A stretch of DNA of 37,880 bases, taken from the NCBI GenBank assembly GCA_024762655.1, contig JANTHB010000031.1, forward strand, positions 1 through 37,880, read 5' to 3'. Origin of the DNA: Bacteroidales bacterium (GTDB lineage Bacteria; Bacteroidota; Bacteroidia; Bacteroidales; VadinHA17). This document shows, one piece after another, positions 1 through 8,159 of the stretch (positions within the stretch are counted from its first letter, which is position 1; each line of letters starts with the position of its first letter). The notes beneath the pieces are model-generated. The model ran no database searches. It worked only from the letters and a program-made list of their open reading frames with translations, and was not told the origin of the DNA. The translations under genes were made by a program, and so were the position numbers.

Positions 1-161
1 AGGGGAAAATAACCAAAGGGGAAAGATAAAACGTTAAAGAATACAATTTTTAATTGGGAGGAAAAAGTAATTTTGGTTGACAAAAAATATATGCTGTTTT
101 TTGAATGAATTTGAATTTATTAAAATATAAATATATTTGGAACTTTAATATTTTTGTTTTC

Positions 162-509
162 ATGAAACTCAAATTATTATTTATACTGCTTCTCCTTATG
201 TCTGGTACTTTTTTTCTACGGGCCGGTGAGAACAAATACCTGTTAGGCCCAAAGAAAATTGATGTACGGGAAAGATTTCAAAAACATACTGTTTCGGGAA
301 TTGTGGTGGATGAATCGGGAGTCAAGTTGCCGGACGTTAATGGGGTAATAAAGAGAATAACTTCCGGGAATGTTACGGATGGAGAAGGACATTGCTCTGT
401 TCAGGTCCAGGATAACGAAACAATCCTGATTTTTTCTTTTGTGGGTTTCGTTCCCCAGGAAATTCCGGTCGGGGGACAAACCGACTTGAAAATGATTTTA
501 AAGGGGTAA
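162..509 (+). CDS. Orphan SusC-type carboxypeptidase-regulatory-like domain protein (probable receptor remnant)
   Basis: From the ATG at 162 the product has 115 residues. It has a hydrophobic signal peptide and then one beta-sandwich domain of the kind found at the N-terminus of SusC/RagA TonB-dependent receptors: VSGIVVDESG, LPDVNGVIK, VTDGEGHCSV and FSFVGFVPQEIPVG follow the family pattern. The protein stops directly after this domain (MILKG-stop). The plug and beta-barrel are absent, and the frame after the stop does not continue as SusC. An upstream ATG at 105 adds 19 AT-rich residues unlike a signal peptide, so 162 is preferred. It lies 28 nt before the GH5 gene and may be co-transcribed with it. 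It could be the stub of a deleted receptor or a stand-alone periplasmic domain; I favour a remnant. Confidence 0.6.
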   Translation: MKLKLLFILLLLMSGTFFLRAGENKYLLGPKKIDVRERFQKHTVSGIVVDESGVKLPDVNGVIKRITSGNVTDGEGHCSVQVQDNETILIFSFVGFVPQEIPVGGQTDLKMILKG

Positions 510-537
510 ATTCCTGAACCGAAGAAAATCAAGAAGT

Positions 538-2112
538 ATGTTAAAAAAAATTATAGGCTGGGTTTTTGTGGTGATACTTTTTACTACAACCCCAGGCTGT
601 CAGAACAAGGCTGTTTTTGTTACTACCCGCGGGCAGGATTTTATGGATACGCTGGGGAGACAAATTATTCTTCATGGGATTAATCTGGTGGAAAAAGATG
701 CCCGGAAGCAATATTTGTGCTCCAATAAAGAAGAGACCTACAGGAAGTTCCGGGACTGGGGCTTCAATGTTGTGCGTCTGGGAATAATCTGGGATGGGCT
801 TGAGCCGGAGCCCGGCAGATACAACGAGAAAATGTTCAAGTGTCTGGATCGCAATATTGCCTGGGCAAAAAAATACGGATTGTATGTCGTACTGGATATG
901 CATCAGGATTTGTACAGCGTAAAATATTCGGACGGAGCGCCACTGTGGGCCACCCTGGATGAAGGGAAACCCCTCATCAATGGAGAGATCTGGAGCGACG
1001 CCTATCTGTTGAGTCCTGCCATTCAGACGGCTTTTGACAATTTCTGGGCGAACAAACCGGCTCCGGACGGCACGGGGATACAGGATCATTATGCACTCTT
1101 ATGGAAGAAAATTGCTAAACGATATGCAAATAATCCTGAAGTGATCGGATATGATCTGATGAATGAACCTTTTCCGGGATCTGATGCGGAAAAATATGTA
1201 AAAATGATGCTGCAGGCCTATGGACAATGGCTGAAGGAAACAGGAAAAAATGCTCCCGGTGGTGAAAAAGAATTACTGGCCCTCTGGAATGATCCGGAAA
1301 GCAGAATGGAAGCAATGGAAAGCCTGAATGATACCGGCGTTTATAAGCGTGTCTTATCAGCCGTCCTGCCTTTGTCAAAATTATTTGAAGAGGGACCTTT
1401 GTACAGGATGTACACTCGTGTAGGCCAGGCTATACGCCAGGTGGACACAAACCATATCCTGTTTTTGGAACATAACTACTTTTGTAACCCCGGTGTGCCG
1501 AGCCAGATAAAAATCCCGGCCACGGGGAAAAACGGAACCCGGGACAATAAAGTCGCTTATGCACCCCATGGTTATGACCTTTTGTTAGACACGAAAGCTT
1601 ATTCCCACGCGGGGAATAAACGCGTTTCTTATTTATTGAATGTGATCGAACAAACTTCTTCCCGGCTCAATATCCCCGTAATGGTAGGGGAATGGGGTGC
1701 TTTTCATTCGATGGACTCTGCCTTTTACAGACAGGGAAAATCTATACTGGATATCTTCATGAAAAGGAAAATGGGTGAAACATTCTGGTGTTATTTTAAT
1801 GGCATAGAAAAATACACTTTTTTTAAAGTGCTGAACAGACCGTATCCCATGGCAGTGAACGGAAAACTTGAAAATTATTCTTTTGATCCTGAAGATAACC
1901 GTTTCTCGGCAGTTTGGTTTTCCCTCAGCAGCCTTGAAAATCCCTCCCTGTTCTATTTGCCTTCTGTCACACCGGAAGATGAGGTAAAAATTAATATTGT
2001 TCCGGAAGGCGGAGGCTACCGTATCCGCTATCATGAAAATAAAAAGGGAGCGGTGGTGTCTGTAAACCCAATGAAAAAATCAGGACTGAGGAATATTTTT
2101 ATGCGTTATTGA
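538..2112 (+). CDS. Glycoside hydrolase family 5 lipoprotein, endoglycosylceramidase-like
   Basis: A 524-residue exported lipoprotein with lipobox TTPGC (Cys21). It has a (beta/alpha)8 GH5 catalytic domain from about residue 30 to 430 and a short beta-rich C-terminal part. Visible GH5 signatures are LHGINLVEK near residue 45, the VVLDMHQDLYS strand near 117-127, LMNEP with Glu210 as acid/base, and VMVGEWGAF with Glu385 as nucleophile. The MHQD stretch, the DHYALLWKKIAKRY helix and the overall size resemble the endoglycoceramidase-related GH5 group rather than cellulases. Family knowledge suggests hydrolysis of a beta-linked glycan or glycolipid headgroup at the cell surface or periplasm; the substrate cannot be read from sequence. 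It follows the orphan SusC-type domain. Confidence 0.85.
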   Translation: MLKKIIGWVFVVILFTTTPGCQNKAVFVTTRGQDFMDTLGRQIILHGINLVEKDARKQYLCSNKEETYRKFRDWGFNVVRLGIIWDGLEPEPGRYNEKMFKCLDRNIAWAKKYGLYVVLDMHQDLYSVKYSDGAPLWATLDEGKPLINGEIWSDAYLLSPAIQTAFDNFWANKPAPDGTGIQDHYALLWKKIAKRYANNPEVIGYDLMNEPFPGSDAEKYVKMMLQAYGQWLKETGKNAPGGEKELLALWNDPESRMEAMESLNDTGVYKRVLSAVLPLSKLFEEGPLYRMYTRVGQAIRQVDTNHILFLEHNYFCNPGVPSQIKIPATGKNGTRDNKVAYAPHGYDLLLDTKAYSHAGNKRVSYLLNVIEQTSSRLNIPVMVGEWGAFHSMDSAFYRQGKSILDIFMKRKMGETFWCYFNGIEKYTFFKVLNRPYPMAVNGKLENYSFDPEDNRFSAVWFSLSSLENPSLFYLPSVTPEDEVKINIVPEGGGYRIRYHENKKGAVVSVNPMKKSGLRNIFMRY

Positions 2113-2124
2113 AGTTATAAAATG

Positions 2125-2146
2125 ATCCTTTTTAAAGAAAAAGGAT
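2125..2146 (+). terminator. Hairpin downstream of the GH5 gene
   Basis: A perfect 9-bp stem, ATCCTTTTT and AAAAAGGAT, closes a 4-nt loop 12 nt after the GH5 stop. The stem's own U-rich arm is on the 5' side and the trailing sequence is A-rich, so it is not a textbook intrinsic terminator. It may act as a 3' end stabiliser. Confidence 0.3.
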
Positions 2147-2251
2147 TAAAAAAACTTGCCGGACTTTGGCCGGGAAATTATAATGGATTATTATTGGAAA
2201 AATTTAGGAAAAAATTTTATTTATATGTCTAACTACTTTAATTGATTTAAG

Positions 2252-2638
2252 ATGAAAAAAGTTTTGATGAGTTTGTCAGCGGTGGCTGTAATGATTTTTT
2301 TAATGGCAGGAAACTCTTCTGCCGCCACAAAAGAGGCCAATCCTGTTGGGACCTGGCATTTTAATGCCCCGGAGGCTCCCTATGAGTACAGCACGGGTGA
2401 CATTGTGATTAAGAAGGTAAACGGGAAATATACCGGTGAGATCGTTTTTAGTGAGTATTATAAGCTGGAAACGGAAGATTTTAAGGTCCAGAAGAATGTG
2501 GTTACTTTCAAAGCGTATGTTGAAGGGGAGGTTGTCTATTTTAAAGGGACCATTCAGGGAAAAAAACTTACGGGCAAGGTAAGTTATTCGGAAGGAACGC
2601 TGGATATAACCGCCGAAAAGATACAAAAGAAGAAATAA
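2252..2638 (+). CDS. Small exported beta-rich protein of unknown function
   Basis: 128 residues with a clear signal peptide (MKKVLMSLS... ending near AGNSSAA). The mature part of about 100 residues alternates short strands: VGTWHF, GDIVIKK, KYTGEIVF, VVTFKAYV, VVYFKGTI, KLTGKVSYS and LDITAEK. This suggests a small lipocalin-like or FABP-like beta barrel binding something in the periplasm; that is inference from the strand pattern only. The C-terminus is lysine-rich. It stands alone after a 139-nt gap from the GH5 gene and converges on the DUF4249 gene, from which it is separated by a strong palindrome. I do not recognise a named family with certainty. Confidence 0.75.
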   Translation: MKKVLMSLSAVAVMIFLMAGNSSAATKEANPVGTWHFNAPEAPYEYSTGDIVIKKVNGKYTGEIVFSEYYKLETEDFKVQKNVVTFKAYVEGEVVYFKGTIQGKKLTGKVSYSEGTLDITAEKIQKKK

Positions 2639-2664
2639 GGGCCGGGGATGTTTTGTGTCTTTAG

Positions 2665-2692
2665 GTAGCGGTGCAGAATTTTGCACCGCTAC
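2665..2692. repeat. 28-bp REP-type palindrome (11-6-11)
   Basis: Arms GTAGCGGTGCA and TGCACCGCTAC pair perfectly around the centre GAATTT. It lies between the convergent small exported protein and DUF4249 genes, and its right arm covers the DUF4249 stop codon. Its architecture equals the palindromes near the RAYT gene at 28.2-28.7 kb, but the stem bases are changed in compensated pairs. It could also serve as a bidirectional transcript end. Confidence 0.7.
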
Positions 2693-3483
2693 TCGATTAT
2701 GACGGTATCCCGGCTGATGGCCAGAGCCCCGAAATAACCCAGAGCCCCTCCCGACAGGTTTGTCGTGGGGTTGGCTGGAGTAGAAGTTGAGCCCGGCTGA
2801 CTGGAGGACGTTACGGTGGAAAGAGTGAGCAGGTATTCATATACCCCCCGGTCTATGGATTGCAGTTCTACAATGGCAGTATCTCCGGGTTGATAGCTGG
2901 CGCCGTATAGATAAAAGGGAATCTGGTTCCCGTCGGTCAACTGGTCATCCAGCACGTAAATAACCGTATTGGTTTTTTCACCCCGCATCATTTTGATCCG
3001 GTAGTAGTTTCCTTTTCCGGGAGGATCCGTAAAATAGATGATGATGAAATAACCGGCATCGGCAAATCGTGAACCCGGAAAAAACTGAACATGCAGAGAG
3101 TCTATCGGAACAGGTTCCTGCATGACGGAAGAAGCGGTATAGACATGTCTGTTCCATTCAATCTGCAGATGATAGGTCAAACCGGGGATACCGGTGAATT
3201 GTGAGTTTTCATAAAGCCCCTGTTTTTTTTCCTGAAAATACCAGTAGTGGCCCTCGCTATCCTTGACGAAAACCAATGCCCCTGACAGGTGCTTGATCAT
3301 CCCCGGATTGTAATAGTCTGTAGTTTGACTCATGATAACCTTATACGGTCCCGGCAGGGTGGTTACGCTTCCCTCAATAACTACGCCGGGTACAGTATTC
3401 CTGAGGGGAATGTTCACAACCTCCTCACAAGCATTGAAAAGTAAAATAAGAAGCACACTGTATAATGGAATAAGACGTTTCAT
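2689..3483 (-). CDS. DUF4249 domain-containing lipoprotein
   Basis: 264 residues with lipobox LLFNAC (Cys19), then EEVVNIPL and the DUF4249 pattern: VVIEGSVTT, PYKVIMSQTTDYYNP, GALVFVKDSEG and YHLQIEW, ending with VIIE. DUF4249 proteins of Bacteroidota are outer-membrane-anchored partners encoded next to TonB-dependent receptors; no enzymatic activity is established for them. Here the gene starts 4 nt after the stop of the upstream receptor gene on the same strand, so the two are surely one operon. The role is presumably ligand capture or surface handling for that receptor. The stop codon sits in the arm of a REP-type palindrome. Confidence 0.88.
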   Translation of the reverse strand: MKRLIPLYSVLLILLFNACEEVVNIPLRNTVPGVVIEGSVTTLPGPYKVIMSQTTDYYNPGMIKHLSGALVFVKDSEGHYWYFQEKKQGLYENSQFTGIPGLTYHLQIEWNRHVYTASSVMQEPVPIDSLHVQFFPGSRFADAGYFIIIYFTDPPGKGNYYRIKMMRGEKTNTVIYVLDDQLTDGNQIPFYLYGASYQPGDTAIVELQSIDRGVYEYLLTLSTVTSSSQPGSTSTPANPTTNLSGGALGYFGALAISRDTVIIE

Positions 3484-3487
3484 TCCT

Positions 3488-5818
3488 TTAAAATTTGAAA
3501 TTATAGGTCACCGTCGGGACAATGGAAAACAAATATATCTTTACAGCCTCCGTAATTCTTGGATCGTCTTCTTTGGATTGAAAACTAATGGAATAAGCGT
3601 TTTTACGGGCATAGACGTTATAAATTGAAAAATTTAGACTTGAACGGAAATTTTTTTCAGGATTCAATTGCCAGGTAGCGCCCAGATCCAAACGGTGATA
3701 GGGAGGCATTCGGTACCCATTTCTTTCTGTATAATAGTTAACATATTGGTATTCAATAACATATTTCCCGCTGGGAAAGGTAACAGCATTGCCGGTATAA
3801 TAGACCCAGGTGGCAGAAAAGGACCATTTGTTATTCAGATCATAGATTCCTACCAGAGAAATGTCATGGATCCGGTCCTGCTTGGCAGGATAGGTTTTTC
3901 CCTGATTGATATCTTTGAAGTTTCGCAGGGACCTTGCCAGGGTATAACTAACCCATCCGTGAAAAAGACCTTTGTTTTTACGGACAAGCAACTCCATACC
4001 ATAGGCTTGCCCGGAACCGAATACCAGTTGGGATTCGACCAGCTCGTTCAGGAAAATATCAGCCCCGTTCTTATAATCAATCTGGTGTGCCATGTTCTTA
4101 TAGTAGGCTTCCAGGGATAATTCCCACGAATTTTCATGAAAATTATGAAAATAACCGGCGGAAATCTGATTGGATGTTTGTGGTTTTACAATCGTACTGC
4201 TCGGGATCCATAAGTCCAGGGGGGTCCCTGAGGTGCTGTTGGATAAGAGGTGAAGATATTGATGCATACGGGTATAGGATAATTTCAGAGAACTGTGTGA
4301 ACCTGTTTTTATGTTCACTAGCAGTCGGGGATCAATATTCCAATAGGTTTTAATGATATTGTGCCGGGGGTACCACGTTGTGTCAGTGACATCTCCCCGC
4401 TCATTATAGTAATAGATATGCGCAGGTCCCATGACGGAAAAGGAGGAAAGCCTTGCCCCGTAATGTAACGTAATGCCGGAAGAAACTTTCCACTCATGAG
4501 AAATATAAAAGGCATTTTCCAATGCATACCGGGTTTCCATTTTAAGATTATTTACCGGAAAATCACCGGAAGAAGATACTTCTCCCGGCATAAACCAGTG
4601 ATAATTTACCTTAAAACCGAACCGCAGGGTATGTCCGGAGGAAGGATAAAACTGAAAATCTTCTTTCCAGTTGATATCCCTGATGGAAGAGAACAGGTCG
4701 AATTTATTCTCTTCGTTGATGATGTTAAAATTGTAGTTATAATTGCTGTAGATCAGAGAAGTGTTTACAAAAAGCCGCCCTGAAAACAGATGATTCCATC
4801 GCACTGAAAGTGTTTGGTTTCCCCAGTCTATGCCAAAAAATTTCCGGAATTTAAAGACATCCCTGCCCAGATATCCCGATAAATAAATCCGGTCTTTTTC
4901 ACTGATCCGGTAGTTGGCCTTGGCATTGAAATCATAGAAAAACAATACGTTAGAGTTCACATTGGTGTCGGGCAGGACTTTCAGGAAAAGATCCGCATAA
5001 GTCCGGCGGCCGGTGACCATAAAAGACCCTTTTCCTTTGTGAAAGGGTCCCTCCAGTTGCAGACGGGAAGAGATCAGACCGAGCCCACCGGCACCAGATA
5101 GTTTTTTACTGTTGCCTTCTTTCATTTTTATGTCCAGTACGGATGCCAGCCTCCCCCCGTATTGCGGAGGGATAAACCCTTTCAGAATTTTGACATCTTT
5201 GATCGCATCCGAATTGAATACCGAGAAAAACCCTAACAGGTGAGAAGCGTTATATACCGGGGCTTCGTCCAGCAATACCAGGTTCTGGCTGGCATCCCCT
5301 CCCCTGACATAAAACCCGCTGTTTCCTTCCCCGACGGCGGCGATCCCCGGCAACAATTGCATGGTTTTCAGGACATCCTGTTCACCGAACAACACGGGAA
5401 CGGTCCGGATATCCTGTGGAATGAGCCTGTTGGTCCCCATTTCTGCCGACCGGACCTGATAATCGGCAGTCTGACCGGAAACAATCACTTCCTCAAGATT
5501 CCGGGAAGAAGGGTTCATCTCAATGTCTTTTCTGACATCCCTGTCAAGAGTGATCTCCATTGATACGGGCTTGTACCCCAGATATTGGTACAGGATCTTG
5601 TGCTTTCCCGCGGGCAACGTTAGTGAATAAAACCCATATTGATTGGTCGCAGTGCCTGTTTTCATCTCCGGACTATAAACCGTAGCTCCGATCAGTTCTT
5701 CTCCGCTGGTGGCATCCCGCACATATCCGCTCAATATGTGTTTTTCCTGTGCGAATACCGCTCCGGAGATGCAGAACATCCCGGACAGAAACAAAACTAT
5801 TTGAAATATTTTTTTCAT
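3488..5818 (-). CDS. TonB-dependent receptor with carboxypeptidase-regulatory-like N-domain
   Basis: From the ATG at 5818 the protein has 776 residues. It has a signal peptide (MKKIFQIVLFLSG...AVFAQ), a carboxypeptidase-regulatory-like domain (about 25-105: LSGYVRDATSGEELIGATVY, TNQYGFYSLTLPAG, YLGYKP), a plug domain (about 120-220: GFYVRGGDASQNLVLLDEAPVYN, PPQYGGRLASVLDIKMKEG) and a 22-strand-type barrel. It ends in the aromatic outer-membrane signature TVTYNFKF. The longer reading from 5851 adds 11 residues ahead of the signal peptide and is unlikely. It imports an unknown ligand with energy from TonB-ExbBD. It is paired with a DUF4249 protein, not SusD, so it is not a classical glycan SusC. 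Confidence 0.92.
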   Translation of the reverse strand: MKKIFQIVLFLSGMFCISGAVFAQEKHILSGYVRDATSGEELIGATVYSPEMKTGTATNQYGFYSLTLPAGKHKILYQYLGYKPVSMEITLDRDVRKDIEMNPSSRNLEEVIVSGQTADYQVRSAEMGTNRLIPQDIRTVPVLFGEQDVLKTMQLLPGIAAVGEGNSGFYVRGGDASQNLVLLDEAPVYNASHLLGFFSVFNSDAIKDVKILKGFIPPQYGGRLASVLDIKMKEGNSKKLSGAGGLGLISSRLQLEGPFHKGKGSFMVTGRRTYADLFLKVLPDTNVNSNVLFFYDFNAKANYRISEKDRIYLSGYLGRDVFKFRKFFGIDWGNQTLSVRWNHLFSGRLFVNTSLIYSNYNYNFNIINEENKFDLFSSIRDINWKEDFQFYPSSGHTLRFGFKVNYHWFMPGEVSSSGDFPVNNLKMETRYALENAFYISHEWKVSSGITLHYGARLSSFSVMGPAHIYYYNERGDVTDTTWYPRHNIIKTYWNIDPRLLVNIKTGSHSSLKLSYTRMHQYLHLLSNSTSGTPLDLWIPSSTIVKPQTSNQISAGYFHNFHENSWELSLEAYYKNMAHQIDYKNGADIFLNELVESQLVFGSGQAYGMELLVRKNKGLFHGWVSYTLARSLRNFKDINQGKTYPAKQDRIHDISLVGIYDLNNKWSFSATWVYYTGNAVTFPSGKYVIEYQYVNYYTERNGYRMPPYHRLDLGATWQLNPEKNFRSSLNFSIYNVYARKNAYSISFQSKEDDPRITEAVKIYLFSIVPTVTYNFKF

Positions 5819-6068
5819 TGTCCGACGATAACCGGAACAGCCCCCATACATCCTGTGAATATCAGATCCGGTTTTTTTCTTTTGTAAAAGTAATATTTCT
5901 GGTTTTATTTGATGAAAACTTTAATTTTCAATCTTGTATTTTCTAAAGACGAACATTTTTTTAACGTATGATAAAATAAAATTCCATGTCTTTGTACCCA
6001 TCGGAAACAAACTTTTATTAATTTACGCAGATTTTTGATAATACGTTGTTCAGTTAAATTTTTTAAAA

Positions 6069-7274
6069 ATGGTAAATGTAAAAAAGACAAAAGGAGTTAT
6101 TGCGATTTTGACCGGTGGAGGAGATGTCCCGGGTTTGAATCCTGCCATCAGAGCGGTTACGATCAGGGCGAACAGAGAAGGTTACAAAGTGATCGGATTA
6201 AGAAGAGGCTGGGCCGGGATCACTGAGATTATAAGGGACCCCAAAGCGGATAACAGCCGGAATTTTATTATCCTCACGGATGACATTGTGAATAAGGCAG
6301 GACGTACGGGGGGCACCTTTTTACATACCTCACGAACCCGTCCCAGTCATATGAGGAAGGAAGATGTGCCCAAGCATTTACAGGATCAGTATAACAAGGA
6401 TGTAAACGATATGACTCCTGAAATTCTGAAAAACCTGGAGTGGCTGGGAGTGGATTTTCTGATCCCTATCGGGGGGGACGATACCCTGAGTTATGGGGTC
6501 CGTCTTTATCAGGAAGGGGTTAAAGTAGTGGCTATCCCCAAAACGATGGACAATGATGTGCCCGGTACGGATTATTGTATAGGCTTCAGCACCTGTGTAA
6601 CCAGAACCATCGGCATGGCCAATAGCTTACGTACTTCCGCTGGCTCCCACGAACGGATTCTCGTAATGGAAGTGTTCGGGAGATATGCCGGATTTACTGC
6701 CATGTTGCCGACCATGGCCGGAGCAGCCAACCGGTGCGTGATCCCTGAATACGAATTTGACATGGACCACCTGACCAAATTACTGGTGGAAGACCGGAAC
6801 CATAATCCAAGTCGCTATTCCGTTGTTTTGGTTTCGGAAGGAGCCATGTTTAAAGGAGGTGAAATGGTCTTTCAAAATCAGGAAAAAGATGCTTATGGTC
6901 ATGCCAAACTCGGAGGCATCGGCGATCTGGTATCTCAGGAAATAAAAAACAGAACAGCCAAATATAATCACGGCAAAACCATCAATATCATCAATCAGAA
7001 ACTTGGGTACCTTGTTCGTGGCGGCGACCCGGATGCTATCGATTCCATTGTTCCCATGGCCTACGGGAACCTGGCTCTCGACCTGATCCTCTCCAAAATA
7101 CACGGACGACTGGTCGTCCTGAAAAACGGGAGATATGATGATGTCCCGCTTGAAGTGATAACCAGCAGAAAAAAGGTTGTAAATATTCAGGAATATTATA
7201 ATACGGAGCGACTGAGACCGTTCTATCATAGTTTCGAAATGAAACCTTTCCTGTTAATGGCTTCCGAAATATAA
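6069..7274 (+). CDS. 6-phosphofructokinase, probably pyrophosphate-dependent by active-site residues
   Basis: 401 residues of the PFK family, phosphorylating fructose 6-phosphate in cytosolic glycolysis. The N-terminal phosphate-donor loop is LTGGGDVPGLNPAIRAV. The next signature reads IPIGGDDTLS with Asp137-Asp138, and the catalytic segment reads IPKTMDNDVPG with Lys158 and Asp161. In E. coli ATP-PFK the positions matching Asp138 and Lys158 are Gly104 and Gly124. The Asp plus Lys pair is the established mark of pyrophosphate-using enzymes, so PPi is the inferred donor. Length fits the shorter group-III type, not the about 550-residue plant-like PPi-PFK. It is monocistronic, with a terminator at 7313-7346. 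Confidence 0.88.
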   Translation: MVNVKKTKGVIAILTGGGDVPGLNPAIRAVTIRANREGYKVIGLRRGWAGITEIIRDPKADNSRNFIILTDDIVNKAGRTGGTFLHTSRTRPSHMRKEDVPKHLQDQYNKDVNDMTPEILKNLEWLGVDFLIPIGGDDTLSYGVRLYQEGVKVVAIPKTMDNDVPGTDYCIGFSTCVTRTIGMANSLRTSAGSHERILVMEVFGRYAGFTAMLPTMAGAANRCVIPEYEFDMDHLTKLLVEDRNHNPSRYSVVLVSEGAMFKGGEMVFQNQEKDAYGHAKLGGIGDLVSQEIKNRTAKYNHGKTINIINQKLGYLVRGGDPDAIDSIVPMAYGNLALDLILSKIHGRLVVLKNGRYDDVPLEVITSRKKVVNIQEYYNTERLRPFYHSFEMKPFLLMASEI

Positions 7275-7312
7275 CTTCTTCCGGAAAACAGGTGCCGGTT
7301 TTATATTTTTCC

Positions 7313-7346
7313 AAAAGACTTATAGTATCTTTGCTATAAGTCTTTT
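7313..7346 (+). terminator. Intrinsic terminator of the phosphofructokinase gene
   Basis: Arms AAAAGACTTATAG and CTATAAGTCTTTT form a perfect 13-bp stem with an 8-nt loop, followed by more T residues. It begins 38 nt after the PFK stop. The loop is identical to a TAnnTTTG promoter box, and the dtd start codon is only 8 nt after the stem. Confidence 0.75.
7326..7333 (+). promoter_or_regulatory. Putative -7 box (TATCTTTG) for dtd-MazG-deoC
   Basis: Exact match to the Bacteroidota -7 consensus TAnnTTTG, 21 nt before the dtd ATG at 7355. It is the complete loop of the pfk terminator hairpin. No clear TTTG -33 box is seen at the usual distance, so confidence is moderate. Confidence 0.45.
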
Positions 7347-7354
7347 TTATCACC

Positions 7355-7807
7355 ATGAAAGTAGTTATTCAAAGAGTTAACGAAGCCTCCGTAAAAGTGA
7401 AGGGAGAATTGATCGCGACCATTGGAAAGGGCCTGCTGGTTTTGCTGGGTATCGGGCAGGAGGATGGATGGGAGGATGCGGAGTGGCTGGTGAAAAAGAT
7501 CAGTCAGCTACGGGTATTCAGAGACGATCGGGACGTGATGAACCTGTCTGTAAATGATATTGACGGAGAAGTCTTGGTGATCAGCCAGTTTACCCTGCTG
7601 GCCAAAACAAAAAAAGGCAACCGGCCCTCTTATGCTCATGCTGCTCCCCCGGAAAAAGCCATTCCCCTGTATAAAGCCTTTGTCGGTATATTGCGGAATA
7701 GAATAAACGGAGAAGTTAAAACAGGAAAGTTCGGAGCCTATATGCAGGTTTCGCTGGTAAATGATGGCCCGGTAACCATCGTTATTGATACAAAGCGAAA
7801 AGAGTAA
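7355..7807 (+). CDS. dtd: D-aminoacyl-tRNA deacylase
   Basis: 150 residues, full length for DTD. The enzyme removes D-amino acids (and glycine from mischarged tRNA-Ala) from tRNA in the cytosol. Hallmarks are MKVVIQRVNEASVKV at the N-terminus, SQFTLLAKTKKGNRPS in the middle (the SQxxL motif that forms the active-site floor) and the C-terminal NDGPVTIVID (the Gly-cisPro-type NxxP motif). It is first in a tight set with a MazG-like pyrophosphohydrolase (12 nt later) and deoC, an order common in Bacteroidales and suggestive of a nucleotide/translation quality-control operon. Confidence 0.95.
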   Translation: MKVVIQRVNEASVKVKGELIATIGKGLLVLLGIGQEDGWEDAEWLVKKISQLRVFRDDRDVMNLSVNDIDGEVLVISQFTLLAKTKKGNRPSYAHAAPPEKAIPLYKAFVGILRNRINGEVKTGKFGAYMQVSLVNDGPVTIVIDTKRKE

Positions 7808-7819
7808 AATGTTTTGAAT

Positions 7820-8146
7820 ATGACCATACAGGAAGCACAACAAACCGTGGACGGATGGATCCGTGAATATGGGGTCAGGTATTTTGATGAGATGACAAAC
7901 CTGGCCATCCTTACCGAGGAAGTGGGAGAAGTGGCCCGTATCATGGCGAGAAAATACGGCGAACAGTCTTTTAAGGAGAACGAAACAGGGAAAGACCTGG
8001 GAGAAGAACTGGCGGATGTACTGTTTGTTTTAATATGTATTGCCAATCAGACAAATGTTGATCTGGAGAAGGAACTGAAAAAAACACTGGCGAAGAAAAC
8101 AAAAAGAGATGGCGAAAGGCACAGAAATAATAAAAAATTAAAATAA
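7820..8146 (+). CDS. MazG-like nucleotide pyrophosphohydrolase
   Basis: 108 residues from the ATG at 7820; a TTG two codons earlier (7814) is less likely. Metal-binding motifs of the all-alpha NTP-PPase family are visible: EEVGE (Glu33, Glu34, Glu37) on helix 2 and EELAD (Glu62, Glu63, Asp66) on helix 3. The family hydrolyses (d)NTPs or damaged nucleotides to the monophosphate plus pyrophosphate. It is the single-domain, short form, expected to be dimeric or tetrameric. The lysine-rich tail (KKTKRDGERHRNNKKLK) may bind nucleic acid or merely be disordered. It sits between dtd and deoC with gaps of about 12 nt. Confidence 0.88.
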   Translation: MTIQEAQQTVDGWIREYGVRYFDEMTNLAILTEEVGEVARIMARKYGEQSFKENETGKDLGEELADVLFVLICIANQTNVDLEKELKKTLAKKTKRDGERHRNNKKLK

Positions 8147-8159
8147 AATATAGTAGATC

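Noticed and set aside
2252-2638. Anti-sigma or toxin gene in the small exported ORF
   Set aside because: The signal peptide and beta-strand pattern fit a periplasmic small barrel; there is no partner gene.
5885-5892. TACTTTTA on the minus strand upstream of the TonB receptor, and the same at 14970-14977 upstream of the epimerase-like gene, as -7 boxes
   Set aside because: One base off the TAnnTTTG consensus and no -33 box at fitting distance; too weak to list as features.
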